Of a stretch of 64,000 nucleotides of DNA, positions 34,915 through 47,600 are shown piece by piece (position 1 is the first letter of the stretch; each line of letters opens with the position of its first letter). This DNA is from Sipunculus nudus (lineage: Eukaryota > Annelida > Sipuncula > Golfingiida > Sipunculidae), in assembly GCA_026874595.1 (NCBI GenBank), contig CM049308.1:42477327-42541326 (forward strand), in the 5' to 3' direction. The notes below the pieces were generated by a model that saw only the letters and a program-made list of their open reading frames with translations, was not told the origin of the DNA and made no database searches. Both the position numbers and the translations under genes were made by a program.

Positions 34915-37510
34915 GCACAAATCGTAACCGCTGGACCTAGAACCTTGTAACTTGGCATTCTGAGAGGTCCATGAAAAATCTTCTTGGAAACCAGAAATTA
35001 GGTCTCTGTTACCCATATCCTTTGAGCTATGGGGCAGCAAAGTACCCCCCAGAAAAGTCAAAAATTTCATACAAAAACATCAATATCTCATTTACTACAT
35101 CACTGATGGTCATGATTTTTTGCATACATATTGATCATGAGATGTTCCATCTGTTCCTGCAGACTGGTGGCGCCACCTGTATTTTTTGATTTTTTACGAA
35201 TTTTTTTCTCTATTTTTGAGACCTTTAAAAATGTGAACATCTGTTAACAAGGCACAAATTGTAAAGACTGGACCTAGAATCTTCATTCTTGAGACATTGA
35301 GAGGTCAATGAAAAAATGTCCATGGAAACCAGAAATTAGGTCTCTGTTACCCATATCCTTCGAGCTATGGGGCCCCGAAGTACCCCCCAGAAGAGTCAAA
35401 AATTTCATACAAAAACTTCAATATCTCTTTAACTACATTACTGATGGTCATGATTTTTTGCATGGATATTGATCATGGAGTGTTTCATCAGTTCAGCAGA
35501 CTGGTGGCGCCACCTGTATTTTTTCAATTTTTACGAATTTTTTTCTCTATTTTTGAGACCTCTGAAGATGCAGTCATCTGTTAACAGGGCACAAATCGTA
35601 ACGACTGGACCTAGAATCTTCTCTCTTGACATGCAGAGAGGCCCATAAAAAGTCTCCTTGGAAACCTGAAATTAGGTCTCGGTTACCCATAACCTCTGAG
35701 CTATGGGGCTCCGAAGTACCCCCCAGAATAATGGAAAATTTGATACAAAAGTTCAAGTAACTGATCAACTATTGCATTGATCACCATGATTCTTTGCATT
35801 GATTTTGATCATGGGGTGTTTCATCAGTTTCTGCAGACTGGTGGTGCCACCTGTATTTTTTCGATTTTTACGTGTTTTTTTTCTCTATTTTTGAGACATT
35901 AAAAGATACGGTCATCGGTTAACAGGGCACAAATCCTAATGACTGGACCTAGAATCGTCTCTCTTGACATGCAGGGAGGCCCATGAAAAGTCTCCTTGGA
36001 AACCTGAAACTAGGTCTCTGTTACCCATAACCTCTGAGCTATGGGGCTCAGAAGTACCCCCCAGAATAATGGAAAATTTGATACAAAAGCTCAAATATCT
36101 GAACAACTATTGCATTGATCACCATGATTCTTTGTATGGATATTGATCATCGGATGTTTCATCAGTTTCTGCAGTCTGGTGGCGCCACCTGTATTTTTTC
36201 GATTTTTACGAATTATTTTCTCTATTTATGAGACCTTAAGATGGGGTCATCTGTTAACAGGGCACAAATCGTAACGCCTGGACCTAGAATCTTCTCTCTT
36301 GACATGCAGAGAGGCCCATAAAAAGTCTCCTTGAAAACCTGAAATTAGGTCTCTGTTACCCATAACCTCTGAGCTATGGGGCTCCGAAGTACCCCCCAGA
36401 ATAATGGAAAATTTGATACAAAAGTTCAAGTAACTGATCAACTATTGCATTGATCACCATGATTCTTTGCATTGATTTTGATCATGGGGTGTTTCATCAG
36501 TTTCTGCAGACTGGTGGTGCCACCTGTATTTTTTCGATTTTTACGTGTTTTTTTTCTCTATTTTTGAGACATTAAAAGATACGGTCATCGGTTAACAGGG
36601 CACAAATCCTAATGACTGGACCTAGAATCGTCTCTCTTGACATGCAGGGAGGCCCATGAAAAGTCTCCTTGGAAACCTGAAACTAGGTCTCTGTTACCCA
36701 TAACCTCTGAGCTATGGGGCTCAGAAGTACCCCCCAGAATAATGGAAAATTTGATACAAAAGCTCAAATATCTGAACAACTATTGCATTGATCACCATGA
36801 TTCTTTGTATGGATATTGATCATGGGATGTTTCATCAGTTTCTGCAGTCTGGTGGCGCCACCTGTATTTTTTCGATTTTTACGAATTATTTTCTCTATTT
36901 ATGAGACCTTAAGATGGGGTCATCTGTTAACAGGGCACAAATCGTAACGCCTGGACCTAGAATCTTCTCTCTTGACATGCAGGGAGGCCCATTAAAAGTC
37001 TCCTTAGAAACTTAGCAAAAGGTCTCTGTTACCCATTTTCTTCGAGCTATGGGGCTCCCAAGTACCCTCCGGAATGATGGAAAATTTGATACAAAAGCTC
37101 AAGTATCTGAAAAACTATTGCAATGATCACCATAATTCTTTGCACGGATATTGATCTTGGAATGTTTCATCAGTTTCTGCAGTCTGATGGCGCCACTGGT
37201 ATTTTTTCGATTTTTACGAATTTTACAGGGCACAAATCGTAATGCCTAGACCTAGAATCTTCTGTCTTGACATGCAGAGAAGCCCATAAAAAGTTTCCTT
37301 GGAAACCTAAAATTAGGTCTCTGTTACCCATATTCTTCGAGCTATTGGGCTCAGAAGTACCCCCCAGAATAATGGAAAATTTGATACAAAAGCTCAAGTA
37401 TCTGAACAACTAATGCATTGATCACCATGATTCTAAGCATTGATATTGATCATGGGGTGTTTCATCAGTTTCTGCAGTCTGGTGGCGCCATCTGTATTTT
37501 TTTCAATTTT
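34915..37510 (+). repeat. Satellite array, about 336 bp unit, with 673 bp higher-order duplication
   Basis: The unit start CACAAATCGTAAC (and variants) occurs near 34917, 35251, 35590, 35926, 36264, 36599, 36935, 37225 and 37590. Units at 35590-36262 and 36263-36935 form a dimer copied almost exactly at 673 bp. Most units contain GGTGGCGCCACC or a one-base variant near their end. Confidence 0.85.
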
Positions 37511-40474
37511 TAGCTCAGCTGACCGAAAGTCATCTGAGCTATTGCGATCACTCTTTGTCCGTCGTCCGTCTGTCCGTCTGTCCATCCGTTAACCAGGCAC
37601 AAATCGTAACCACTGGACCTAGAACCTTGTTTGAAAAGATGTTTTATTTTATCAAATTTACTGAATCTTTTATTTTATTTTGGTGAATAAAATTAAGCAT
37701 GTACTGAAAACTCCAATGTGCAAAACTTTTTAATAGTGATTCAAGGAATATTCTTTATTTTCTTTTAAATTCAGTTTTAACATTTATGATTTAAAAATAA
37801 TAAAATATATGTGTATGCATAATATAACCCAATATGAGCTACACTCTGGATATATGATGATTGCAACTTTTGCAACAATTCTAATATTTTAACTTATAGT
37901 TTCAGTTTTTTACTCTGTATATATAATGATTGCAACTTTTGCAACAATTCTAATATTTTAACTTATATTTTCAGTTTTTTTTTATTAAAAATTTATAAAA
38001 CTTGTAAATAAAAAAAATGATTCAGATAAAAACTTCTTAATGGAAAAAGTGGATATGCTTAAAAAAATAGGCTTATATATAAACTTAAATGCATTATTCC
38101 CTTGAAAGTGAAATAAAGGTATTACACCATTCTGTCCACTTGCCTGTCCATCTGTAAATTTTCATATGCATCACAGTATCTAAAACTTTTACTGTTTTTC
38201 TTCATGACAGTCTTGTCAGAGTATTAGTTTGCAATCATATATTTAGAACTTTACTATAACCAAGTAAGAGGGCCCCTTTCCTCTTAGCTTTTCATATTCT
38301 TATATAAATGAAAAACATTACAACAGGTTATTTCTACATCCACCTTCGTGCTGCCCTCACTTTTCCCTTCTCAGAACCCCATCCCAAAGTCAGCCTCAGT
38401 AAGCAAGAACAAGATGAATCAGATATATTCATACTTTAATATTTAGTATAACTATTCGTCCATAGGTACCTATGTACATGCCAGAAATTATGTCAATATT
38501 GTGTAATATGTAGACATAGTGGGCATCATAATAATGTACCTTGTCAAGACTAAAGAGATATTGTGTCATACAGTCACAAATTCATAAATCACTTCATCAG
38601 CATAGTTAATCTACATCATATCTGTCAAATTGAAAGCTTGCAGACTACCATACACTTTAGATCCTTCAACAAATAGCCTTATCATCATTCTACTACTGCT
38701 TATTACTGCTGTCATTGCATTCATATTTGCTCAAATATATCACAATTTTCAACCCCTCCTAAATAAATAAAAAATAAACCACAATGTTTTACTCTATTAA
38801 TCCATCAGTCAGGTAATTTAATTTATCATTTACTCACATATTACATTACATTCCTTTATAATAGCCCAACATGTCCATGATATTCATAAGCTTTATCGAC
38901 TCGATATAGTATCACCATGGAAAAACATTTATAGTCCAATCACGATCAGCTGAGCGCCGTGACCCATGGGTCCCTTGTTCAGGAATCCTTTTAAAACTGG
39001 TACATCTTATGTGTTACACTAATATTTCAAAAAAGATTTTTCATTTTCTGGATATAGCCACTAGGGGGCGCTGCACCTTCACCTCCCCAACATATCATGT
39101 TTTGGCCATATCTCCAAAATTATAAACCTTACCTACATAAACTATCGCTAATTTTGCTCTTCTTTACCTTCAGCACTTTTGTCTGGTAATCTTTTATCAC
39201 AGATGTGTCAGTATGTCTGTCTGTTCGTCTTTGTGGTCAGCTTTGTCTGCTTCCTCGTTGTTTTGTCTGATATGTCAGTTTACAGGCCACAACTTCTCAG
39301 CAAAAGCTGAGGGTCAAATAACCGTATGATAACCGTAGCTGTCAGATATCGTGATAATACCGTATACCGGTAACCGTCCCAACCCTATTAGCCAGTTTGC
39401 TGTATCTTCCTATATGAGTTATTTCTTTTTTATAAAAAGTCAGCTGAAAAGCATTTTGTATTGGAAAATAAATTTCAAAGTTATTTCAAGTAGAACCACT
39501 TTTGTATACAGATGGCAGCACTTGGTTTACCATTGGCAGATTGCCAGTGCCTTGATGTTGGCCATTTGCCAAGTTAATGTCAGCTCTATAAATAAGTTTT
39601 GGCACAGTGCCAGGATTGGAAGAACTGCAGCCAGGTATAGGTCAAGAGTTCACTCAGTGCAGTAGCTGCATTCTATTTATAGCTTTGGCTCACTGCATCA
39701 TATTTGGTACCAAAGTTCAGCCTGAATCTATTTATAGCTTTGGCAGACTGCCAACTTTGTCAGATTATGCAACAGGTCAAGAGTTCACTCAGTGCAGCCA
39801 GGTACAGGTCAAAAGTTCACTCAGTCAAGCCAGGTGCAGGTCAAGAGTTCACTCAGTGCAGTAGCTTGAGGCAGCAATTTGTCACAGGTCACTCGGGGGC
39901 AACTGCCTTACTCACCTAAGTCTTGTCAGCTGAAGTTTGATGTATTGGACTGATATTTTGACCTGTCTATGTGTTTTTGATGGTATTCTCATAAGACATG
40001 TTGGTATTCTTATAAGACAGGTGGTGCCACCTACATTGACTTTTGCAGTATATGTGCCTGCTTATTTCTACAGGGGAATTTGAAACATCAGCCTAAAATT
40101 TGGCATGTTTATACATATTGGGTAGTTTACGCTGCAGACAATCATGCTATTATGCAACACACCTCACTCTATTCCCCTTGCCACTTAATCCATGCCTCAC
40201 TTCACCCGTCCCACTCTGATTTCTTCGGATACATATAGTTGACTACCCATATTCTAGTTTTAAAATGTCCTAGTCTGAAACTTGCAGCTCCGAAACCTCC
40301 ATTGCTGAGTCATAATGACCAAGGTAGATATGCAGGACTTAAGAGGATCAATATTAAATTTAAAAAATAAACCTCCATTCATTTTCCCAAACTTTGCACA
40401 GGTTCGCATTAGGCCTGTAGGCCTTGTTTATCATATATATCAGCTGAGCGCCGTGACCCATAGGTCCCTTGTTT
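37511..40474 (+). mobile_element. HINE elements inserted inside the satellite
   Basis: A family A 5' end (TTAGCTCAGCTGACCGAAAG) at 37511 follows TTTCAATTTT. A family A 3' end (TCAGCTGAGCGCCGTGACCC) ends at 40474 and is followed at once by TTCTCTATTTTTGAGACC, the next part of the satellite unit. A second A 3' end lies at 38947-38979, and a family B 3' part fills 38980-40431. The insert is therefore itself a mosaic. Confidence 0.6.
38980..40431 (+). mobile_element. HINE family B, 3' portion
   Basis: The body shared with 58540-61205 (for example GATGGCAGCACTTGG and GGTCAAGAGTTCACTCAGTG) ends in CACAGGTTCGCATT, a hairpin (AGGCCT-GT-AGGCCT) and TGTTTA. The 5' end is missing or diverged. Confidence 0.7.
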
Positions 40475-41781
40475 TCTCTATTTTTGAGACCTTTAAAATG
40501 TGAACATCTGTTAACAGGGAACAAATCATAAAGACTACCTAGAATCCTTATTCTTGACACACTGAGAGACCTTTGAAAAGTCTCCATGGAAACCAGATAT
40601 TAGGTCTCTGTTACCCATATCCTTTAAGCTGTATGGCTCCAAAATACCCCCCCCCCACCCCAGAATAATGAAAAATTTGATACAAAAACTGCAGTATCTG
40701 AATAACTACAACACTGTTGGTCATGAGTTTTGGCATACATATTGATCATGAGATTTTTCATCTGTTCCTGCAGACTGGTGGCGCCACCTGTATTTTTTTT
40801 TATTTTGTATGAATTTTTTTCTCTTTTTTTGAGACCTTTAAAAATATGAACATCTGTTACCAGGGCACAAATCATAAGGCTGGACCTAGAATCTTCATTC
40901 TTGACACACTAAGAGACATTTGAAAAGGCTCCATGGAAACCAGAAATTAGGTCTCTGTTACTTATATCCTTCGAGCTATAGGGCCCTAAAGTACCCCCCA
41001 GAATAATAAAAAATTTCATACAAAGAGATCATGAGATGTTTCATCAGTTTCTGCAGACTGGTGGCTCCCTGGAAACCTGGAAAAAGGTCTCTGTTACCTA
41101 TATTCTACAAGCTATGGGGCTTGTTTCAAATTTTTACGAATTTTTTTCTCTATTTTTGAGACCTTTAAAGATGTGGTTATCTGCCAACAGGGTACAAACC
41201 GTAACAACTGGACCTAGAATCTTCATTCTTGTCATGCAAGGAGGCCCATGAAAAGTGTCTGTAGAAACCTGATATTAGTTCTTCGTTTCCTATATCCTTC
41301 AATCTATAGGACTCCAAAGGCTCCCTCAGAATAATGGACAACTTGATACAAAAGCTGAAGTATCTGAACAACTAAACCAGAGGTCATCATGATTCTTTGC
41401 ATGGATATTGATTATGGAGTGTTTCATCAGTTTCTTCAGACTGGTGGTGCCACCTATATTTTAATAAATATTTCGAATTTTTTTCTCTATTTTTTTAGAC
41501 CTTTAAGGATGCTGTCACCATGATTCTTTGCATGGATATTGACCATTAACTGTTTTTATTATTAGTTTCTGCAGACTGGTGGAGCCACCTATATTTTTTT
41601 TAAAGTTTACGCATTTTTTCTCTTTTTTTGAGATATATAAATACAGACACAATCTTGGCCTATTCTTTAATCTGTTTAATGCTTCAGTTGAATGGGTATA
41701 TACTACCATTCAGATGATAAAATTTCCTTTTGCAAATCTCTTCACAGTCAGCTGAGCGTCATGACCCATGGGTCACTTGTT

Positions 41782-42040
41782 AAAATTAAATGTAAAAATT
41801 TTAAATGTTGAAGAAATGTTGTATAATTTCTTATTTTTATTTTGATTGTATGATAAATGCATTTATTGAACTATGGGCCTGAGGCCTTATATTTCTGACT
41901 AAACATTTCATTCATTCATTCATTCATAATATCTGTTGAAAAAATGTAACGCTCTTTTACCACCAGCAAATGTTTGTGTATGAACACAACTTTATCCAGC
42001 CATTTTAACTTGTTGGCTTTCATCCTTGGTGTGTTCACAG
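41782..42040 (+). other. End of POLE2 intron 2
   Basis: AT-rich unique-looking sequence containing four CATT repeats (about 41907-41926), leading into the exon 3 acceptor. Confidence 0.5.
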
Positions 42041-42116
42041 TGAAGACCTGCATGGTGGACAGAGTCTCTTGTGAAAGTGCAGTGCAGGAGTGTAATGCCG
42101 AGCAGGAAGAGGAGTC
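42041..42116 (+). CDS. DNA polymerase epsilon subunit 2, coding exon 3
   Basis: The acceptor TTCACAG and donor GTGAGT bound 76 bases. The phase fits exon 2, and the translation contains MVDRVSCESAVQECN, matching MIERSVVEAAVQECS of vertebrate POLE2. The exon ends in phase 2 after a run of glutamates. It is preceded by a 16 kb intron and followed, 72 bases later, by a TA-flanked transposon. The next expected exon (a segment like IIGAFDIPRF) was looked for up to 64000 and not found, so the following intron exceeds 21.8 kb. Confidence 0.88.
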
Positions 42117-42188
42117 GTGAGTAACAAACTTTATGTACATTCCCTACAATTGAACCTACATTTGAGATTTTCCATGAACACAAATATA

Positions 42189-43271
42189 CCGTATTTATTC
42201 CAGTTTGGCGATCCCTCTTATTTCTCGACTCCAAAAAATATTTTGAAAGCATAATTTCTAAAATGACTCTAATTTCTCGACTGCCGACGATGTTTTCTGT
42301 CGACGATGTTAAGGTGAAATGCCTCCGTCTCTCACGGGCACCGCAGTTTGTATCCGACTAGATTCTTATTACACTGGGCATCCACATCAAACTTGCTTCC
42401 AATAAAATTTATGAAGATACAAAGATGGCTTTTTCATTATGTATAAACATGATAAAGCGTTCAAGAACCAAATAGGTGTCTGTGAAGCAAACCCGTTTAC
42501 CATTCCTGGTACACACGTGCCTCGTGTGCAATTCACGTGGGATCTACAGCAATAATATTTACAAAATACTGCAAAGCACGCGTGGTGGAACAACTGTGAT
42601 ACAGGTGGAACTGTCATCTTAGTTAAGTTTAAACGACCCCGGTTAGTTTTTGGATGGGTGACCGCGCGTACCAAACGGGGCCCGATCGAGGGCACGCGAG
42701 CTAGGACCATTTCCGGTCGTATATATTTTAACGCGCCTTTACTTTCCTATATTTATTACGTATTATGCAAATAAAAGTTATCTGATAACAGGCAGTTATT
42801 TTTTATAAAGTCTTCTTCCAACTTGATGCAGCTGCTTGTCCCTTTTCGGCCCGCCGATATCGCCGCCTGGCGGGTTAACTTGAAACAACTGGTGGTTACA
42901 TGAGTTGCCGTCTATGTCAAGTGATCGTACCTATACGCGAAGTAGTGATCATTTTGTAAAGTGATTGAGCTCAGTTTGATTAATCATTTGCGGACTGCGT
43001 ATAATTCATGTGACGGTTGGAAGCCCGTTTGTAGAAAATACTGTTAAGCTAACAAAACAAACTTATATACGACCAAATTATCACTCAATTCATATGACCG
43101 CTCGAGTGTCAGAGCGGCTCTGCGTCTCTACGGAAGGTTATCAAACCGTATGCCTCTAATATCTCGACCACCACAAATTTGCATGAAGATAATTTTCAAA
43201 TATCCTCCATTATCTCGACCTCTGAGAAAATTAATTATTTTTAAGTGGTCGCCAAATTAGAATAAATACGG
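42189..43271 (-). mobile_element. TA-flanked non-autonomous DNA transposon, copy 2 (1083 bp)
   Basis: Flanked by TA at 42187-42188 and 43272-43273, with the same inverted ends as copy 1, but lying in the opposite orientation. It starts only 72 bases after the POLE2 exon 3 donor. It differs from copy 1 by many substitutions and small indels, so the insertions are old or from different subfamilies. Confidence 0.75.
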
Positions 43272-43536
43272 TAGATCTGGAGACAAAATCTGTATAACTG
43301 AGCTCATGATTACCATAATAAGAGTGACTGTGACCTTGAATCTGTCAAATTCATTTTTGATTAAAATTTTTTTAAACATTAGCTGACATTTAATGTTATA
43401 CCAGTCGGTAAAATGTGAATTATAACAGTCTAAGTCTTGGTTTTCAGACGTTGCATGTTCTTAGAAAAAAAAACAACCTGGCTGATGTTTGATTCAGACT
43501 TCCACTTCCTTGGCTCTGTCATATTATTCCTTTTAT

Positions 43537-43696
43537 GGTTTTGTTTTTCTGTTTTCAGCTCAGATGACTATAAGTCATCTGAGCTAAAGTCACTGTCCTT
43601 TGTCCTTTGTCTGTAGGGTTTTGTTTTTCTGTTTTCAGCTCAGCTGACTATAAGTCATCTGAGCTAAAGTCACTGACCTTTGTCCTTTGTCTGGCC
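43537..43696 (+). repeat. 80 bp tandem duplication of a HINE A 5' end
   Basis: Two adjacent 80 bp copies (43537 and 43617) begin GGTTTTGTTTTTCTG and contain the family A start AGCTCAG, followed by TGACTATAAGTCATCTGAGC. The 5' end of the element has been duplicated in place. Confidence 0.75.
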
Positions 43697-43960
43697 AGCC
43701 GTACGTTAACAGGGCACGTTTTGAAACCATTAGACCTACAATTTTCCATTAAAAACACATTGTTACACTTCAAGACTGCCTTATATCAAAACCACTGAAC
43801 TGACTTTTATCATATTTAATATGTATATTCCTCTTTATATTTCCTGTGTACATACCAGAAATTAGGTCAGTATTTTGTAATTTCTTGAAGTTATTGGCCT
43901 GAACATAATGCACTTTGTAAAAAATCAGGAAAGTATATTTACTCATTTAATATGAGGATT
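43697..43960 (+). mobile_element. HINE family A body fragment
   Basis: Contains TTACACTTCAAGACTGCCT and CAGAAATTAGGTCAGTATT, also seen at about 52100-52230 and 45000. No gene. Confidence 0.6.
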
Positions 43961-44698
43961 TTTAGCGAACCTGTGAGCTTATCTGATGGTGTGGCGTTAT
44001 CCGGCGTCCGTCGGCCGTAGTCTATGGGTTAACCTATACTATCTTGAAAACGGCAAGAGGTAGCATCACGAAATTTTATGCAAAATATTAGTCATCTAAA
44101 AACTATATCGGATTTTGCTTACTTTTCGGCTAACTGCATTTTCTTAGATTTTATAGGGAAAAAGCTAAAAAAGCTTTAAAAATCTTCTTCTCCGAAACTG
44201 TTCAGCCAAATTGTCCATTATTTCACAGAAATGATTCCTGGAATAATCTTTCTCAAGTTTGTTCGAATGGTTTAAGTTCGGTGATTTTTGGCCGAGTTAC
44301 AGGAAGTTGAACTTAGTCATCTGTCCATAAAAGCATACTAAAATTACAATCTCAGAAAAGGCTGGAGCTATCATCACCAAATTTTATGCCAATGTTGTTC
44401 ACATGAGACATATCTGAAATTGAGGTATTGGTGGAACCACCTGCATCGACCTTTTTTGTACGGGGGTCATCAGTGCCTGTATCACACTGACGTTTCTCTG
44501 AAACCATATGGCCAAATACTTTAATATCCCACAGAAATGATCCTAGGGTAGTGCTTTCTGAAATTTGTTCAAATGGTCTCTTTTCAGTGACTTTTGGCTA
44601 AGTTACGGGAAGCTAAACTTAGCCATTTTGCTGTATTTTCCCATATGAGTTATAAACCTGTAAATTTTTTTTTGACTGACCCTACTGAGGCCAATTTT
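43961..44698 (+). mobile_element. HINE family B, 5' part
   Basis: Begins TTAGCGAACCTGTGAGCTTA and continues with the B body (GAAAACGGCAAGAGGTAGC, TTGGTGGAACCACCTGCAT). It is interrupted at 44699 by a family A element. The same B start is at 63442. Confidence 0.7.
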
Positions 44699-47600
44699 TA
44701 GCTCAGCTGACTATAAGTCATCTGAGCTATAGTCGTGTTCCATTGTCCGTCGTCCGTCCGTCTGTCCGTCCGTCCGTCCGTCCGTAGATGTGGCACGTTT
44801 TGAAACCGTAAGACCTAGGAATCCAAAATTCGGCATAATGTTAGATGTCCCCAAGATCTCCTACCAAGCCGAAAACTGGGTCTTTGCGACTTCGTTCCTT
44901 TGAGAAATTTAGGAAAAACCTCAATTTTTTATTAAAAACCTATTTCCACTCTTCAGGACTGCCTAATATTGAAACCACTCAACTGTTTTTCCTCATATTT
45001 ACCATAAATATTCCTCTATATAGTTCCTATGTACATGCCAGAAATTAGGTCTGTATTATATAATTTACAAAAGTAATGGACCCAAACATAATTCATTTTG
45101 GAAAAAATCAGGAAAGATATTTGATCACTTAACACAAAACATGTTAAAGCTATGTTTTTTTTCCCAGTAATATAACTTTATTTATCAAAATTAAATTGTA
45201 TACCCAAAATAAGATCAAAATCTTTTAAATTTTTTAAAATATTAACAAAAATAAAAAATTGGTACCTTAAATTTTGCCCAACTTTGACCATGGCACGTTT
45301 TTTTCCTGTAAGTACTGTGGATCTAATTTTCACAGCATGTACAAATAGGTATTTAATCTGTTAAAATCTGAAATTTGAAATTAAAAGCTGCAAAATTAGG
45401 CTAGTTATTGAATTTTTTTGGAGGCTCTTGTTGTATTCCCTTACATTGTCAAGCAGTCCACTTTGGTCACTGTTGGTCATTCAGTGCAGCTCTCTATGCT
45501 CCCAAAGTTGTTGGCATAATGTTAGATGTCCCCAAGATCTCCTACCAAGCTGAAAACGGGGTCTTTGTGACTTTTTTCCTTTGAGAAATTAAGAAAAAAC
45601 CTCAATTTTTTATTAAAAACCTATTTTCACATTTCAGGACAGCCTAACTACAAAACCACTCACCTGTTTTCCCTCATATTTACCATTAATAACCCTCTAT
45701 ATAGTTCCTATGTACATGTCAGAAATTAGGTCTGTATTATATGATTTAAAAAAAGTTATGGCCTCAAACATAATGCATTTTGTAAAAAATCAGGAAAGAT
45801 ATTTGATCACTTTAAACAAAACATTTTAAAGCTATGGACTTTTTTCCAGTAATATATCTTTAATTAATCAAAATTAAATTGTATACCCAAAATTAGATCA
45901 AAATCTGTTAAATTTTTTAAAATATTAGCAAAAATAAAAAATTGGTACCTTAAATTTTGCCTAAATTTGACCATGTCACATTTTTTTCTTATAAGTACAT
46001 TTGATTTAATTTTCAAAGCCAGTTTACATGTGGATTTAATCTGATGAATTTTGAATTTGAAAGTATAAGCTTAAAAATTAGTCTCGCTATTGAAGTTTTT
46101 TAGAAGCCTTAATGTATTTGTATTTTCTAGCATCATGACCCAACTTTTGTTTACCTGGTAATCCAAAAATTGGCATAATGTTAGATGTAATTGTAAATAT
46201 TCATATTCTTCCATACATTTCCTATGTACATACCAAAATTTTGGTCAGTATTGCATAATTTGTTGAAGTTACAGGCCCAAACATAATGCACCTTGTAAAA
46301 AATCAGGATATATATTTACTCACTTAAAATAAGAATGGCTGAGACTTTTTTAAGGAATATAACATCATTTAATCAAGGTTCAATTGTATACCAAAAATTA
46401 GATCTGAAAAATGCATTTTTTTAAAGTTATTAGCATAAATATAAAATCAATACCTTAAATTTTGCCCAACTTTGGCAACGGCACGATTTTTTCCTGTAAG
46501 TACTGAGGATGTTATTTTCACAGCATGTACACATAAGGATTTAATCTGTTAAAATTTGAAATTTGAAAATAAAAGCTGCAAATTTAGGCTAGTTATTTAA
46601 TTTGTTTGGAGGCTCTTGTTGTATTCCCTTACATTGTCAAGCAGTCCACTGAGGTCACTGTAGGTCATTCAGTGCAACTCTCAATGCTCACCAGGCTATT
46701 ATGTAATCCCATTACTCGGGCAAGCCCTCTCTCTTGTTGAGCTTGATCAGGCTGCCAGCATAAATACCACAGGGAGCCTTTCTCTCCCCCCCCCCCCCCA
46801 CCCCAATCTGTTGACAGATGTGTACTCTAAACAAGATGAATCTTATAATTTCACATTTTTTCAGCGATGAACAGTAACAACAGAGACCCCTCCCTGACCC
46901 ACCCCTTCAATACACAGGACTAATATACAAGACAAAGCTTATAATTTTTATGTTAAAAAAATTCTTTTGTTGAGACTTGGACAATTTTGATTTTTTTAAA
47001 GAAAAAAATTTTCAGGAATTTAATCCTAATATTCAAATATGGTAAAATATTAGGACCTAATGTAAGTGCTAACTGACAAGATTTAAGAAGATATAAATAC
47101 TTGGTAGCATTTCATTTATATCTCTTAAAGTTGGCGGGGCCTAGGTGTGAATAACACTGTTAAACCTAGTTTTTAAAATTAGGAATATTGGTCAAACTTT
47201 GTGGGATTAATTTTTAACTCATATGGCCATATATTTAACTTTTGAAAACTTAATTACCTTCACACATTATTTGTTTATGAAATGGAACTTTTATATGACA
47301 TCACTAAATGGTTTCAGGCCAAAGGTTTCATTTATAACACAGTCCATATGCTTTAGCTCATGTCCATTATTCTATAATTCACAGAGGTTCATTTAAGCTG
47401 GGCCATTTTCTCTTAGCTTTTCAAATGGTTTCTGTAGTAACTCGCTTTGATTACAGATGCAGGGTCCCACTCCAGGTCACTGGAAGTCAGCTATGCCAGG
47501 GTTTCTGATTTGTTACAGTCACTAGGGGAGATCCCCTGCTGTGACAGGTGTACAGTTATTCTCATATCACCACCCCAATCCCCCCCCCCCCCCCCAGCAA

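Larger units (their letters stand above)
34829..41781 (+). mobile_element. HINE family A copy with expanded satellite core and nested insertions
   Basis: The 5' end AGCTCAGCTGA is at 34831. The matching 3' end (TCAGCTGAGCGTCATGACCC, then GTCACTTGTT) is at about 41749-41781. The core is a satellite of roughly 336 bp units (34915 to about 37500, then again 40475-41700), split by another element at 37511-40474. Small frames repeated in the units are not genes. Confidence 0.55.

Noticed and set aside
35574-36819. Pairs of identical 60-64 residue frames
   Set aside because: They are shadows of the duplicated 673 bp satellite dimer, not genes.
34915-37510. Regularly spaced repeats that could suggest a CRISPR-like array
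   Set aside because: Whole 336 bp units are similar, with no unique spacers, in a eukaryotic intron; this is a satellite.
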